Below are positions 45,062 through 57,500 of a DNA stretch of 64,000 nucleotides, piece after piece. Made by a program: the position numbers and the translations under genes. The notes beneath the pieces were generated by a model. It searched no databases, was not told where the DNA came from, and worked only from the letters and a program-made list of their open reading frames with translations. The DNA is from Perilla frutescens (lineage: Eukaryota > Streptophyta > Magnoliopsida > Lamiales > Lamiaceae): positions 32,182,501 through 32,246,500 of the forward strand of contig BRKX01000004.1 in the NCBI GenBank assembly GCA_026008535.1, given 5' to 3'. Position 1 is the first letter of the stretch. The number at the start of each line of letters is the position of its first letter.

Positions 45062-45565
45062 CTAGAACTGGTATGTCCTTCAGTTCTGTTCAGCTGGGAC
45101 TTCCCTTCAGCTGGTGGCGGCCTAGAACTAGTATGTGCTTCAGTTCTCTTCAGCTGGAACATCTCTTCAGCTGGTGGCGGCCTAGAACTGGTATGTGCTT
45201 TAGTTCTCTTCAGGTGGAACATCTCATAAGTTGGTGGTGGCCTAGAACTAGTATGTGTTTCAGTTCTCTTCAGCTGGAACATCTCTTCAGCTGCTGACTG
45301 CCTAGAACTGGTATGTCCATCAGTTCTCTTTAGCTAGAACATCTCTTCAGCTGGTGTTGGCCTTGAACTGGTATATCCATCTGTTCTTCACTTTAGCTAG
45401 TGTCGGCCTTGAACTGGTATGTCCATCAGTTCTTCCCTTCAGTTGGAACATCTCTTCAGCTGGTGTCGGCCTTGAACTGGTATGTCCATTAGTTATTCAC
45501 TTCAGCTAGTGTCGGCCTTAAACTGGTATGTCCATCAGTTCATCACTGTAGATTGGTGGCAGTTG
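45062..45565 (-). repeat. 60-bp tandem repeat within the family C LTR
   Basis: Five units of exactly 60 bp start at 45062, 45122, 45182, 45242 and 45302 (each cctagaact(g/a)gtatgt...). They are followed by units of about 46, 63 and 46 bp starting cttgaactggtatgtcc and a partial ninth. Each full unit holds two cagctg words. Because the period is a multiple of three, the minus strand stays open as a 20-residue repeat (LKRTEAHTSSRPPPAEE). The position inside an LTR makes a coding role unlikely. Confidence 0.8.
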
Positions 45566-45835
45566 ATACCTTCTCTCTCGGGTACCTGCAATTTCCAGTT
45601 TGCCTTGCTAATTATTCTAGCAAGCTACAATCTTCTTTTTCTCTCTATTCTTCTCTCTTCTTTCACATGAATTGATCATATCTGTTGGCTTTGACAGCTT
45701 TGACTCTATATGATCATCTTTAGTTTTCTGCTTGATTTCATTTCTGTTCTTTCAAGGCTCTTTTCATATTTTGATATATTTTGACATCTCATCAAAACTC
45801 ATTGTAAGAAAAACCTTGATAGTTTTTCCTAACTA

Positions 45836-45852
45836 TTTCCTCCTTTTTGATG
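45836..45852 (-). other. Polypurine tract of the family C Sirevirus
   Basis: The minus strand reads catcaaaaaggaggaaa directly before the LTR start at 45834, the expected position of the plus-strand primer. It is slightly degraded from the gggggag form. Confidence 0.55.
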
Positions 45853-47441
45853 ATGTCCAAAACATGGAAAAATTGAGCAATGATAGAAGAACTGATTTGA
45901 GAATTTTGAGCTATGTAGCAATGACACAATCAAGCAAGAAAACTTATAGTTAATAAACTGCTTATGTAAACTGATTAGATATCTTTTAATCTGCAACAGT
46001 TTGTTTTTTTTTTTTAGTTTCTAGCTCTTCAGCTGCTGCGCTTCGTCAGCTGGTATCTCATCTCCTTCTTCACCTATTCCACTAATTGCTAAGCTCTCCT
46101 CTTTCTCTAGCACTAACATTTCTCCAGACTTCTTTCCAGACTTTTTCCTGAGACAAGTGTCCCTGGACAGCTCCCCAATCTTTCCCCTGAGGCTGATGCC
46201 TCTCTTCTCTAGTAGTTTCTACAATCCTCATTATTTCTTCCTTAGGTTGTACATTATCTTAAAACTACGAGGGTTCCCTTTAAATCTCATCTCAAAGACT
46301 CAAAAACTATCTTCCATCATCATTCTCCTCAATTTCTTCAATCTCTTCCCCTTTTTTAGCATCATTCAAAAGGGTGTGCATGTGTAGATCGAAGGATGGA
46401 ATGAGAACATATGGTAACAAGCTGAAGGTTGTAGCTAAGTTACCTTCAAATAGGGAAGGAAATGACTGTTCTCTTGGCGGTGAGGGTAGCCAGTTTGTGG
46501 CTTCTTCAGGTGTCATGAACTATCATAGATCTGGCAGTGGAGGCTGAACTTGATCTTCAGTTATCGTCCTGGCCAACCTTGGGAGTAGTTCGTCAGTTGG
46601 AGGTGAGTGGTTGAACATCATAGGTGTGGAGGATGAGTTGGATGGTTCTGCAAATGACAGTGGAGCTGCGGCAGGTACTCCATTTCAGATTCTGTTGATC
46701 ATTGAATCCATAATCTCTGAGAGAGTAGGAGTGACCGTCGATGGATGATTCATCCAGTTTCTGCTCCAGTGTCCTTCTTGACTCCAGAAAAATCATTCCT
46801 TTCTGTTAAGCGGTGTAAACATAACTACTTTATCAACATGATATCTCTAGAGTGACCATCTGAGATATCTTCACAGTTGATTAAAGAGATTGGAGTCGTA
46901 TCTCTCGATAAGCTGAAATCTGCTGAGCAGATGAGTGAGAGTGTTGTTGAAGCTTTCTTCAACACCATCCATGTAGTTGTTTTTAGCTGGTGTAGACTTA
47001 GCTGGCGTAGTTGATTCTGTTGCCATGTCTTTATCTGACATGAGCTACTTTCCTCGACTATTTGAAGTCGGTTCAGTCGGAGTGGATGGGCATTCTTCTA
47101 CAGTGCGCTGCCTCCTTGATCATAGGCTAAAAGGTTTGAGATTCTTTCTCCTCTTGACAAAGATTGTGGGGAGATAATATTTCATGTCCATCGACTCACC
47201 TCTCTGGTTGTGAAGTTGGATCTGATCAGTGATGATCATGCTGATCCTGTTGATGGACAAACTTGACCCTGCGAACATTTTGGCGCAGTTGTGATAGCAC
47301 ATATGATACCCAGTCAACTCTGCATCATTGGTAAATAAGTGCCATCAAGTGAGCATTGTCGGCGCTGAAGCGAGTATAGTCTAGATTACCTTTTAGGCAA
47401 TGGATGACTATATCTTGGAGTTGGATGAACTCCGGCCAAAG
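45853..47441 (-). pseudogene. Probable env-like ORF remnant of the family C Sirevirus
   Basis: Positionally this is the 3' ORF of a minus-strand Sirevirus. Short open stretches on the minus strand include a segment at 47120-47317 (TGYHMCYHNCAKMF, then IITDQIQLHNQ) that resembles the later part of env-like domains. A Glu/Lys-rich stretch near 46300 may be the C-terminal tail. Stops and frame changes are frequent. I could not trace a complete domain. Confidence 0.45.
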
Positions 47442-47821
47442 TGTTAGGAAAAACTATCAAGGAACTCCTAGATTAGGTTTTGATGAGATGTCAAAATTAT
47501 TTATAAAAAACTGACTAAAATTCAAGTTGTAGATCGGAGCTGATCAATCCAGGGCATCATCAAAAAGGAAATCAAGCAAAGTCAAAGTCAACCAATCAAG
47601 AGTATGGTCCGCAAGCTGAAGGATACATCATTCAGTCAGAAGTCAACTCAACTGAGAAGTCAATCAGTCGAAACAAACTGACAACTAAGTCAGCTAAGCT
47701 AAGGGAGAAAAGAGTCAACTAAAGGAACTGATAAGAGATCAACTTAGACTGAAGACTGGAAGTATCCAACTGATGACTAAACTCAAGTAAAAAAGACAGA
47801 TCAGCTGAAGGCCAGAACTGT

Positions 47822-50082
47822 TGTAACGCCCCAAACTACTTCGTTTGGCCACGTCACTTAACATACAATTTACATACATATTTTGTGTAATTATTTTAAT
47901 ATGAGCGGAAGCTTAGGTCAAATATGATAATATACATAGCATGATGAGGTAAGGCATCATAATTTTTCAATATAAATTTTGTCCTATTAAACATGCAATC
48001 ACCTAACCTATCGGGCTCATAGGTTTACGCAACCCGCCCGTCTAGCACCCTAAATTAACAAACATAATAAAGGGGTTCATCAACATAATTCGCACATAGA
48101 AGGCTCCAAGGTCAAACGACCCGCCTTGAAGTTGTTCTACATAATATCAAGTTATATGTACATCATGGCCTACAAAAGATCGGGCTAATCCCATCCCCAA
48201 TAATCATCGATCATAAGGCAAAAGAGTGATCAATGTAATAATAACAATAATATTATGAGTGCTATCAAAAGAAGAGCATGCAAAAGATAAACACAAGCTT
48301 GTGGGGTTCTCTTGTGTTCACAACGCTCCTACTCGGGCTCCGACTCCTCAACCTGAAATTCATTGAATGAATGGGGTGAGTATTTAACAACATACTCAGT
48401 AGGGAACACTGTAAACAATTATAGCTAATTGCACAAGTGAAAATATAACTTATGGACTTTTCCTTTCATTGTGGAGACTAGTCTCAACCCCGTAGGGTCT
48501 AAACATCATGATGCCCCCGTTAATGAACATCTTTGGCCCTGTAGGGATGCCCGCAGACATACTACCCCCCAGGGAGGACATTAACAGGTCTATATTCGAT
48601 CACAAGGATCTCTGCCCCGAAGGGTCTCTTTGTCGACCCCGAAGGATCTCTTTCATTCACCGGTCCGAAGACCCTTCATATTTATACAATCAAAGCACAA
48701 CAATAACTATAACATTACACGTGTTCACAGTTTAGAGTTACCCCACCTTAAAAGACGCTTTTGAATCCTTTTAACCTTGAATACTCTTTTGCCGTGCACA
48801 AGTTGTCCACCTCGAGCCACAACACGTCACCTAGCACCTTTTAATCCTCTTTTCATTTTAGACGTCGAGTTATACAATTAAATCATATTTTGACCAAACA
48901 CATGTTATACATTGCTTTAAGGATTTCATACATCTTCATATGCATAATCATGGATATACCAACTCATAATATGATTTTGGACTCAAAATACACATTAAAA
49001 CTCTTTGAAGCATTTGATCGAACACATCACGGGCACACATTTAAACCACAAGCTCATGACTCATTTTAAATCCTTTAGACCCAACATTTCAAATACAAAC
49101 ACCTTTATCCTAGGGCTCTAACATACATGAAACTCAACCCCATACAACCCACACAACATCTCCAAACGATTATCAACAAAACAAAGGGAAATAAGGGCAA
49201 AAGTCCAAACCCTAGCAACAATGAACCATAGAAATCCAATATAACTTCACATATAGCTTCAAGGAGGTAAATAAACCATATGTTTGAGATATCAAAGCAA
49301 GAAGATCAACAAAAATCCAAAATCCTCAAATTTGGATAACAAACCCTAGTTTCCAAAACAACAAGAAATGGGTGTTTAATCCCCAAGAAGGAGAGGTGTA
49401 GAGGTTACCTTTGTTGATGGAGGATGATGGAAGAATCTACTCCAAAAAGATGAAGGATTTGTAGAGAGAAATGGAGAGGAGAATCGCCCAAATGAAAAGA
49501 AAGTGAGAAGGAAATGAACAAGTGTTGTATTTATAGGTAGAGAATCCCCGGACCCGCGCGACCGCGCAGCCCCCCGCGACCGCGGAACCCCTCTCTCGGC
49601 CCACGCTCCCCGCGAGCGCGCAGCCCCCGCGGGCGCGCGTCCCTCGCCAGCCCCGCGGGCGCGCAGTCTCCCGCGACCGCGCACGTCCCCGCGGGCGCGC
49701 ACCTCCCCGCGAGCGCGCGACATGCCAAAAATCATCCCCCTTATTTTAAACGACTCCCGAACTTAAACCACTCCATTTTAACGAGACCCCCGTTAACTCA
49801 GCGTTAGGGTGTTCAAGGTATGGAAAAATATTAATTTAAATATAAACACACTCGATTATCATCACATAACTCGACAAATTTTAACATTAAATATTAACGT
49901 GTATTATACACTTGGTATAATACCACCGTGCTATGACGTATTGGCTCGAGTAAGACAACCTGCAATAAAACAACGGCATAACATACAAACATACTCACAT
50001 GATTAATATTCAACAATATTAATTCGAAATCATTTACTAAAATTATAATTTATAATTTAGCAAAAAGGGTCGGGGTATCACA
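47822..50082 (-). mobile_element. Solo LTR, family D (2.26 kb), minus strand
   Basis: TGTAACGCCCCAAAC...GGTATCACA with a perfect 5-bp duplication actgt (47817-47821 and 50083-50087). Minus orientation is inferred from a TATA box on the minus strand (cctataaatac, about 49526-49540) and from the hairpin at 48377-48398 (tgagta, 10-nt loop, tactca), beyond which the minus strand reads atttcaggttgaggag. A GC-rich repeat block lies at 49545-49735. No gene inside. Confidence 0.82.
49545..49735. repeat. CpG-dense short repeats inside the family D LTR
   Basis: Roughly ten imperfect copies of a 15-20 bp unit of the form ccccgcgggcgcgca or cccgcgaccgcgca. The composition is far above that of any flank. 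It adjoins the minus-strand TATA box. Arg/Gly/Ala-rich reading frames across it are composition artefacts. Confidence 0.75.
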
Positions 50083-50204
50083 ACTGTAGTCAGCCAGCTT
50101 GTAATTAATCAAGCTGACAAGAAGGCTCAAGTGAAATCAGTCAAGCTGACAAGATAGTTGAGAACTTGAGAACAATAAAACGGAGAAACAAAGCTCAGGA
50201 TGTT

Positions 50205-52281
50205 TTATGAGACTGAGGTCCAAGTTGAGTATTTACTCCAGTTGGCCTGTCAGTTCTGTTCATTGGTGGCCTAGATTGTGCATGAGGCCTTAGGTGAACT
50301 GGTGATTTGTATAGAATTGATGGTCTTTGATGAGCTGGAGGTCTTGGTTGAGCTAATGGCCTTTGCTGATAGGCAGGTTGCCTAAACTGAGCTGGTGGCC
50401 TTTGTTGAAAAGTTATCCTTTGATAAGCTGAGTGTTTAGACCGAACTGATGGTCTTGGCTGATGGGTTGGTTATTTTTGAGCTGATGGTTTTGGCAAAAA
50501 AGATTACCTGAGTTGCCTGGGTTGGATTTGAGGGGTTCTCAGAATTCCTTTGCCTTTTGATATCTCAGCTAGAGATGATTCAGCTCGTTTGATAAACCCT
50601 TTTAGGATTCCTTTGTCGCTGCTCTGGGCAACTGTCTTTCCTTTTTTTGCGGCAGTGAACTTGCTATACTCCAGCCCTGGACTGCCAATTTTAACTCTTT
50701 AATGACTTAAAATCTCATCAAGAGTTTGAGATCCTTTCTTGAACTTAAGAGATACTTTTTCTCTTTTAAGGATCTCTTGCTTAAGTTTTTTATTCTCAGC
50801 TTTTAACTCAACATTTTTCAGCTTTAATCTTTCAAATTCAATTAACTTGGCTTCAAGAAATTTAATTCTATCATGACCAATACTTAGTCTCCTAACCTTA
50901 TCCCTTAGATCATCATTTTCTTCCTTCAGTTCAACATGCATACATGATATAGCAGCTAACTAATCTTCTAGCATTTTCAATTGTTCATTTAATTCGTTGC
51001 TAGAGATGGAGGCTTCATGAATATGATAGAAGGAGGTTAGAGAATCAGATGTACTAACCGCTTCTTCATTGTCTGCTATGAGACAAAACAATGCCTCATC
51101 ATCTGAGTAGTACCCGTCCGAGTCGATCCTAGATGGGTAGTCTGAGTCATCCAGTATAGCGTTCTCAGAGTTGGCCATCATTACTTTTCTTTTGAAAATG
51201 TTTTTCTTCACTCTAGCCTTTTTATCTTCAGGGAGCTCTGGACACTCGTATCTATAGTGTCCTTATTTATGGTAGTGGAAGAATTCTCCTGTGCTTCGAC
51301 TGGCTCCCCTGGGCTGTTCAGCTAATCGTTCAGCTGGCTCCTAGTTTCTTTCTTCTCTTGGGACTTCATCAGTTTGAGGTAGAACTAATTGTTGATCACT
51401 GGCTTTCTTTAGCCTTTCTAGTAATTTTGTAACTGACTGAATTTGGTCATTTATATCTTCAGTCAGATTCTTCTTTTTCTCGATTGCTTCTCTTCTTCGA
51501 TCAGTCCATCCTCCTGGATTCTCTCTAGTTGGTGAACTTCTCGGTCGGAAGCTATTTCTTCCTCGAGCTTCTCTAAACTGATTTCTTTCTCCATAGAATA
51601 CCACATCCTGGGCTGATGATGTGGATGCGTCTCTTTTTCGATTTAGGTTGTACTCGTGAGCCTTGAGAGAACTGAAAAGTTCTCTGGAAGTGATGATGTT
51701 CAAGTTTCTTGACTCCTTGGTAGCTATCACCATCATATTCCACTTCTCTTTAAGATTATCCAAGATTTCGGAGTTCATCTCACAGTTGGGATAATTTCTT
51801 CCCAGATTGTTCATCTCACTGATAATGTTTAGAAATCTTATTTTAAGGCTTGAGATAGTTTCTTCTGACTACATCTTAAAGGACTCATATTTATCCATAA
51901 CCAATTGGAGTTTGTTTCCCTTGATTGCTTCGGACTCCTTGCAAAAGTCTGCTAGCAAGTCCCATATCTCCTTGGTAGTTTGACAGTTCTTTATGTCATT
52001 CATTCGATCCTCATTTAGAGTTTGAAAAAAGCAGCTTGAGCTACAAACTCTAGGTTCTTCAACTTCTTCTCCTCTCTTGTGAGAAAATGTGTTGGCTTTG
52101 GGATCCTAGTCGGTTGATTAATATCAACAATGTGGGCCTCGTTGTCCATCATGATGATGATTGGACCTTCTTCAATAACTTACCACATATTCTCATAGAT
52201 CGAGTAGAGGTGAACCTTCATTCTCCTGCTCTAGTTATCATAGTTCTCAACTGAAAAGATAGGTAGCTTATGGTTTCCCAT
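50205..52281 (-). pseudogene. Sirevirus gag, family C, minus strand
   Basis: ATG at 52281 (MGNHKLPIFSVENYDN then stop) is the standard Sirevirus gag start. It is followed by MKVHLYSIYENMW, a stop, KEIWDLLADFCKESEAIKGNKL, EETISSLKIRF, a 157-residue open frame at 51341-51814 (LKEKWNMMVIATKESRNLN, SSLKAHEYNLNRKRD) and a degraded zinc knuckle near 51262 (FHYHK-stop-GHYRYECPE). Next is an Asp-rich segment (50960-51211). A coiled coil at 50699-50941 (ELKEENDDLRDKV...LKLKNVELKAENKKLKQEIL) ends FKKGSQTLDEIL. A Pro/Gln/Arg-rich tail with QRPPAQ-like repeats reaches about 50205. Several stops; not functional. Pol does not follow. Confidence 0.85.
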
Positions 52282-52358
52282 AGCTGACAGATTAGCACAG
52301 ATAAGTAGATCTAATTTAGTTAATCTGCAAAAATAGCTGATCATTGGAATCAACCACT

Positions 52359-52370
52359 TTGATACCACTT
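52359..52370 (-). other. Primer-binding site of the family C Sirevirus
   Basis: The minus strand reads agtggtatcaaa directly after the LTR end, a close match to the initiator tRNA-Met PBS (tggtatcagagc) of copia elements. Confidence 0.72.
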
Positions 52371-54153
52371 GTTAGTCCCGGGCGAGTTGAAGTTAGTTTA
52401 GAGAGGGGTGAATAAACTAACTCAAAAACTTTTGACTTGAATGCGAAATAGATAGGGCCCTTGACTAGCGAATAACTTATCAATGCACATAGTTAGTTAA
52501 GATGATCAGTTGACTCAAATGTGTAGCTTGAGTGAGTAAAGTGTGCAGTTTAAGGTATGCAGATATAGAACAATAAATATAGCACACAAGCAGTTTATAG
52601 AGGTTCAAAGCTTAAACATCTACATCATCTCTTCCTTATTGAAAAGAGCAATTCACTATCTAATAGTAAAGTTCCTTTATTACAATTACACGATGAAGAC
52701 AATTGTTGAACCTGGTGAATGGCAACTCTCACGGAGTCCCAGTCTCCTTTTCAAGTGGTGTTGTCCCAAAAATGGTAGTTCCAACGATCAGCGGTCTCCT
52801 CAGCCGGTGTCAACAACTCACACTTGCGATCCCCAACTTCTCACTGGAGAGATAAGGTGCTATTACTTTTCTTTCTAAGATTCTAGATCTCTTTCGATCT
52901 TCAAGAATACAGTCTTGAAACTGGTATCAACTGTAGTGCTCCTTGTATTGAGCTAAGTAGTTGATCATTGACTTTTGTGAACTGAGAAGCTTGCTCTTAC
53001 TGGAATTATTCAACAGCTGGCTGATTGGCTCTTTTAGGATCTTCTTCTCAGTTGTGACTTTCGCAGCTTGATATTGATTGACCTTGAGCTATGGGGGAGA
53101 GAGAAAGAAAGCTCAGTATCTGCAGTATAGCAAGAATTAGTATGGCGAGAGTCTTGCAGTTGAAGGTCTTAAAAATCGAAAGTCTTGAATCAAATGAGAT
53201 TCACTCTTCTTATATAGATGAGTGATCTATGTGACCATTAGGTTCCACCGATTGTTGATTCTGTTGATCTATCGATGGTAGTTGTTTCTTATAGTCGTTG
53301 AAATTTTTTTTGAATTAGCTATTGCTCAGCCATTTAATTTCTGCAGAGAATTTACTCCAAGATCTTCTTCATTAATATCAAGATCTCTGGTTGAGCATTA
53401 ACTGCGGGAAGCTTCGGTTTGGAAGACTCATCAACTGCTTAGCTTCCAGTTCAGGACTCTAGTTGGCAATTCTCCAGCTGCTTATCTTTCAGTTCTGGAC
53501 TGGGCAGCTTGGTTCGGCTATAACTTCAGTTGGTTGATCTTCTAAGGTCTTTTGCCAGTTCAACTGAACATAATTGTTTGACTGGTTGGTCAGTTCAGCT
53601 GGTCTTATTTTGAGCTTATTTGGCAGTTCAACTGTTTACAAACTAATGAATAGTTTGTCAGCTTGACTGGTTTTATTTTGAACTTGGTCAACAGCTTGTG
53701 TCATGTTTGATCTCTGAGCTAGCTGACTCTAGTTTTGGCCATTGTTAGTTGACTTGTCTCTTAGCTTCAGTTCAGCTGATATTTGATTTTTGGCCATCAG
53801 TTGGATGCTTCCAGTCTTCAACTAAACAACCGTGATGTCAGTTTCTTTAGTTAGTTTGATTCGTCTGCTAGCTCGACTGACTTGGCTGTCTGTTTGATTG
53901 CAGTTGATTTGACTTTTATGCTTTAACCCTCAGTTGGGTTATTTCTTGACTAGTTGATGCATCCCTTTAGCTGGATTGACCATGCTCCAAAGCAGTTGAC
54001 TTCTAGCTTCAGCTTAGCTGTTTTTGAAGTCTCTATTTGGTCAGTTTACTTTTTCCAGCTTAGAACTCCTGCAGTTTTTCAGAAACGGTTTCTACATGTT
54101 TTGACATTTCATCAAAACCTAAATTAGGGTTTTCTTGATAGTTTTTCCTAACA
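52371..54153 (-). mobile_element. Sirevirus 5' LTR, family C, minus strand (1783 bp)
   Basis: On the minus strand TGTTAGGAAAAACTATCAAG...CCCGGGACTAACA. It borders the PBS and gag on its inner side. U3 sequence is rich in imperfect cagctga/cagttga repeats, as in the copies at 41154-45834 and 47442-50204, but lacks the regular 60-bp array. Its outer edge cuts a plus-strand copia gag at 54154. Confidence 0.8.
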
Positions 54154-54530
54154 ATCAGACATGGAAGAGTGTCACTAAAGGATGGATTCTACTTACACTT
54201 GCCAAAGACGACAGGTATACTCCCATTCTGGAGAAGGACTGGACTGAACCACAAAAGAGATGGTTCAATGCTAACTCCAAAGCTCTCAATGCCATATTCT
54301 GAGATGTTGATTTGGAGTCATTCAGCCTACTCTCAACATATAAAATTGAAAAGGTTGCATGAGATATACTGGAAACAATCTTTGAGGGAACCAACACTGT
54401 CAGACTTTCAAGATTTCAGAATATTGCTTCCAAATTTGAGAATGGCAGATTTTGAAACTATTGGAGAGTTCAATGTTCGATTAAGGAATATATCTAATGA
54501 GAGTTTTTCATTAGGAGAAGTCATGACTGA
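54154..54530 (+). pseudogene. Sirevirus gag fragment, plus strand
   Basis: Translation gives TWKSVTKGWILL, EKDWTEPQKRWFNANSKALNAIF-stop, DILETIFEGTNTVRLSRFQ and IASKFEN, then a frameshift, with NVRLRNISNESFSLGE in the next frame. This is copia gag of the Sirevirus type. It probably belongs to the element whose env-like tail and LTR lie at 58270-63081 on the same strand. The rest of gag and pol is missing. Confidence 0.75.
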
Positions 54531-54550
54531 CCACTATTTTATTAGTAGTA

Positions 54551-57500
54551 AAAACACCTACAAGTCTACTGTGCAATTGTAATAGGTAGTGAGCAAGAGT
54601 ATCGTATCCACAGGGATTGTGATGGTAAATAATAATGTGGAATTATAACATAGACACCTTATTAATATATAGATACACAAATAATAGGAAAGAGAACAAG
54701 TAAATAAATACTTTAAAAGAAAGAACATAATTAGCTTAAATAAAACAATTAATGAAAATAATTGATTTTAGAGGAGAGTTTATACAATTGCTTTTATGAT
54801 AGATTTATTGACTACTTAACCTTATTTAATTAATTTATCAATGGTGAAAAATCACTTAACTGTTATCATATTGTTCTAATGAACATATATCATAACATAG
54901 AAACAATGGACATGTATTTCACTGCGGTCGGTTCTTCACACATGTCATTACTCACAATCAAGTACCTTGGACTTAAATTCCTATGCAACACTTGTTCACT
55001 TAGTCGGTCCTTCCAAGCATCATATAAAATGATTAACCTATTTTATCCCATTAAGTAATCAGTCACGACTAGAATCTTCCAATTAATTAACTTGCATACA
55101 AATGTTGTTGTAATCAACATACACATGAGAAATCCAAACTAGGAAATCAAATACCCAATCATAATCGGAAAATATAAATCAATAAATCGAACCATGAAAT
55201 CCAATGTACGTACAAACTAAAAAATCCAACAAACGAATAACCTAGACATAATTAAATAAAAGAAATCAAACATAAACAAGATAAATAAAATAATGTTCAA
55301 CACAATCAAGAACCTGTAGTCTTCAGTGTTGGCATAGCCTCTAAGATCTCCGTTGTGCCTCCATAATTATGTTCACCTTGGTATGTCTCCTCTTCTCTAG
55401 TATATAATCTTTTGTACGCTTCTTTTCTAATGAGTAGAGATGGTATTTATAGTATTAGAGGGAACCCTAGAGTCAAAACAAGCCCAAAGGTATGAAAAGC
55501 CTCAAAAATCTCGTGTAGGATCCATTTAAACTGATTGGGAACGCGTTTGGTCGGCCCAGAGGGCCTGTTTTACACAGAGTCGACCCAAGTGGTGGGTCGA
55601 GTGACTGGGTCGACCGACGGATCAACCTAATGCGCGTAGATTTCACTAAAATGGCGCGTTCTCACTCGTTTCTCGTCCGATTGAGCTGATTCAACTTGCA
55701 TAATGCTTCTAACTTGATTCTACATCTTACTAAGATCTTTAATCATCCATTTGAATTATGTTGAATTATTTTCATCAATTCTAGTGGGCTTTGCTCTTTC
55801 AATGCATTCCAAGAGCCCAATTGGTCCCTCATTTAGCTCTCCAAGCACATACTTGATCATTTTACACCAAATAATCATAAAGTTCACCACTATTACTGAA
55901 AACCTCACAAATACATCAAAAACCCCAAAATATAACATAATGAGCACAAAAGCTATGAAAATCACATAACTTATCAACTTAAACATCATCAATTCATATC
56001 TAAAAGTTGTGTAGAATCCACAGCTGTCAAATTCCTAAACTTAAACTATTCAGTGTAGCACATCTAGGATGAATCTGAGGCAAGTACTTTGATCATGACT
56101 TCATATCCTTTCTTTTCTTTTCTTTTTTGTTAATTGGGACTAGCAACAGTTTACTTTTGGGGGTTTGACAGCTGTGTATTTTACACAACTTTTCTATATG
56201 AATTGATGCTATTTACTATATGGAGTTGTGTATTTTTACAGCTTTTGCACTTACATTGTTATCATTTGGAGTTTTTGATGTGTTTGCTAGTTTTACAGTA
56301 ATTATCGTGATTTCATTGCATATTTGAAGCAAAGCCAGTGAATATGGACAAGATGAGTTAAATGTGTGTTTAAATAGGTTCTTGGGCTTAATTAAATTCT
56401 TAATTAAAGCATGTTGGATTGGATTAAATAATCAAAACCCGAGGAAATTCAAAGCCCAGTACAGAAAGGGGGCGGGTCGACCCGGAAAGTGCTGGTCGAC
56501 CCAACCCAGTGCAATTTATGAAAGGGTGGGTCGACCTGACCCAAATCACCTCGGTCAATCCTGTTAAAAATTAGGGCTCTAGGTTGACCTATGTGGCTCG
56601 ATCGACCCACACTCTTAGGTCTGAAGGAATCTAATTTTCACTCTAATTTAGGGTTTTTAACCTAGATATAAAAGCTCTCATTTTGATACATCTCACATGT
56701 TGAGAAGATAGAGAGAGGATGCCCAAGACATGAGAGAACACTCGAAATACAGCAAAGAGAAGACAGAGAGTTATTTTCTACTCAAGAGGAGACGTGAAGG
56801 TTGCTAGAGATGAAGTGCCGTTGCAGAGAAGACAATACTATTGGATTACATATTATTTTTCGGTTCTTTTATCTTTTATATCATGATCACCGATACTCTA
56901 TTGCTATTTGTTTATTTAATTAGATCTAGCTAATTTCATAGCTAGGTTTTAGGAAATGGAGATTATGGATTTTAATATATCATTTGATTACTTTTCTTCC
57001 TTCTATCTCTCAGGGTTTGATTTCTATGATTTATTTCATATGTTGTATGAATGTTTGATCACCATTTATGCATGATAGTCGTTAATTTGAAGGACTAACC
57101 AGAGAAGAATTAATGATGGAAAGATTATATGTGATTGGAAGGAACGACCAAGTAAACAAGTATCACATAGGGCTGAATAGATCTTCGTTTGCTAGATTCG
57201 AAGTAATGACATGTGTGAAAAACCGACCACAGTGAAGTGCATGCACATTATATCAATCTTATGGCATATGCCTTAAACAACAGCCTAATAACAGACTAGT
57301 GATCCTCCACTATTGATAGATTAAAGACAATAGTCGGGTTGAGAGAATTAACAAATATTGTTTAATGATATAATAAATCCAATTTTCCTAAAGCCTGGTT
57401 TTTTATATATCTGTTTGAGTCTAGTATTTTATTTATTGTGTCTTTATTTTTATGTTGTTTAGTTTTATTCGTTTCTGCCTGTTTGTTTCGAGTCTAGATA

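Larger units (their letters stand above)
41154..45834 (-). mobile_element. Sirevirus 3' LTR, family C, minus strand, split by a solo LTR
   Basis: Read on the minus strand, it starts at about 45834 with a TTAGGAAAAACTATCAAGG block that matches the start of the LTR ending at 54153. It runs through the 60-bp repeats to 44838, is interrupted by the solo LTR 41672-44832, and goes on to about 41154, where an LTR remnant truncates it. The U3-like part is packed with cagctg and cagttg words. The first two bases of the terminus appear mutated. The distal end of this LTR is missing. Confidence 0.6.
47442..50204 (+). mobile_element. Inverted partial LTR of family C, carrying a solo LTR
   Basis: Begins TGTTAGGAAAAACTATCAAGG at 47442, the start of the family C LTR, but on the plus strand, opposite to the surrounding element. 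It continues as cagctga-rich U3 sequence to 47821, is interrupted by the solo LTR, and resumes at 50083 to about 50204, where minus-strand gag sequence begins. The right end is a guess. It occupies the place where pol should be. Confidence 0.55.

Noticed and set aside
45013..45297. Minus-strand 89-residue and plus-strand 74-residue frames with 20-residue repeats
   Set aside because: They arise from a 60-bp tandem repeat inside an LTR. Both strands stay open because the period is divisible by three, and neighbouring units of 46 and 63 bp break the frame.
49376..49735. Minus-strand 119-residue Arg/Gly-rich frame
   Set aside because: Spans the CpG-rich repeat of the family D solo LTR; no conserved domain and no start context.
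55751..55992. Overlapping 72- and 78-residue frames in the centre of the palindromic element
   Set aside because: Short, on both strands, with no recognisable domain; expected by chance.
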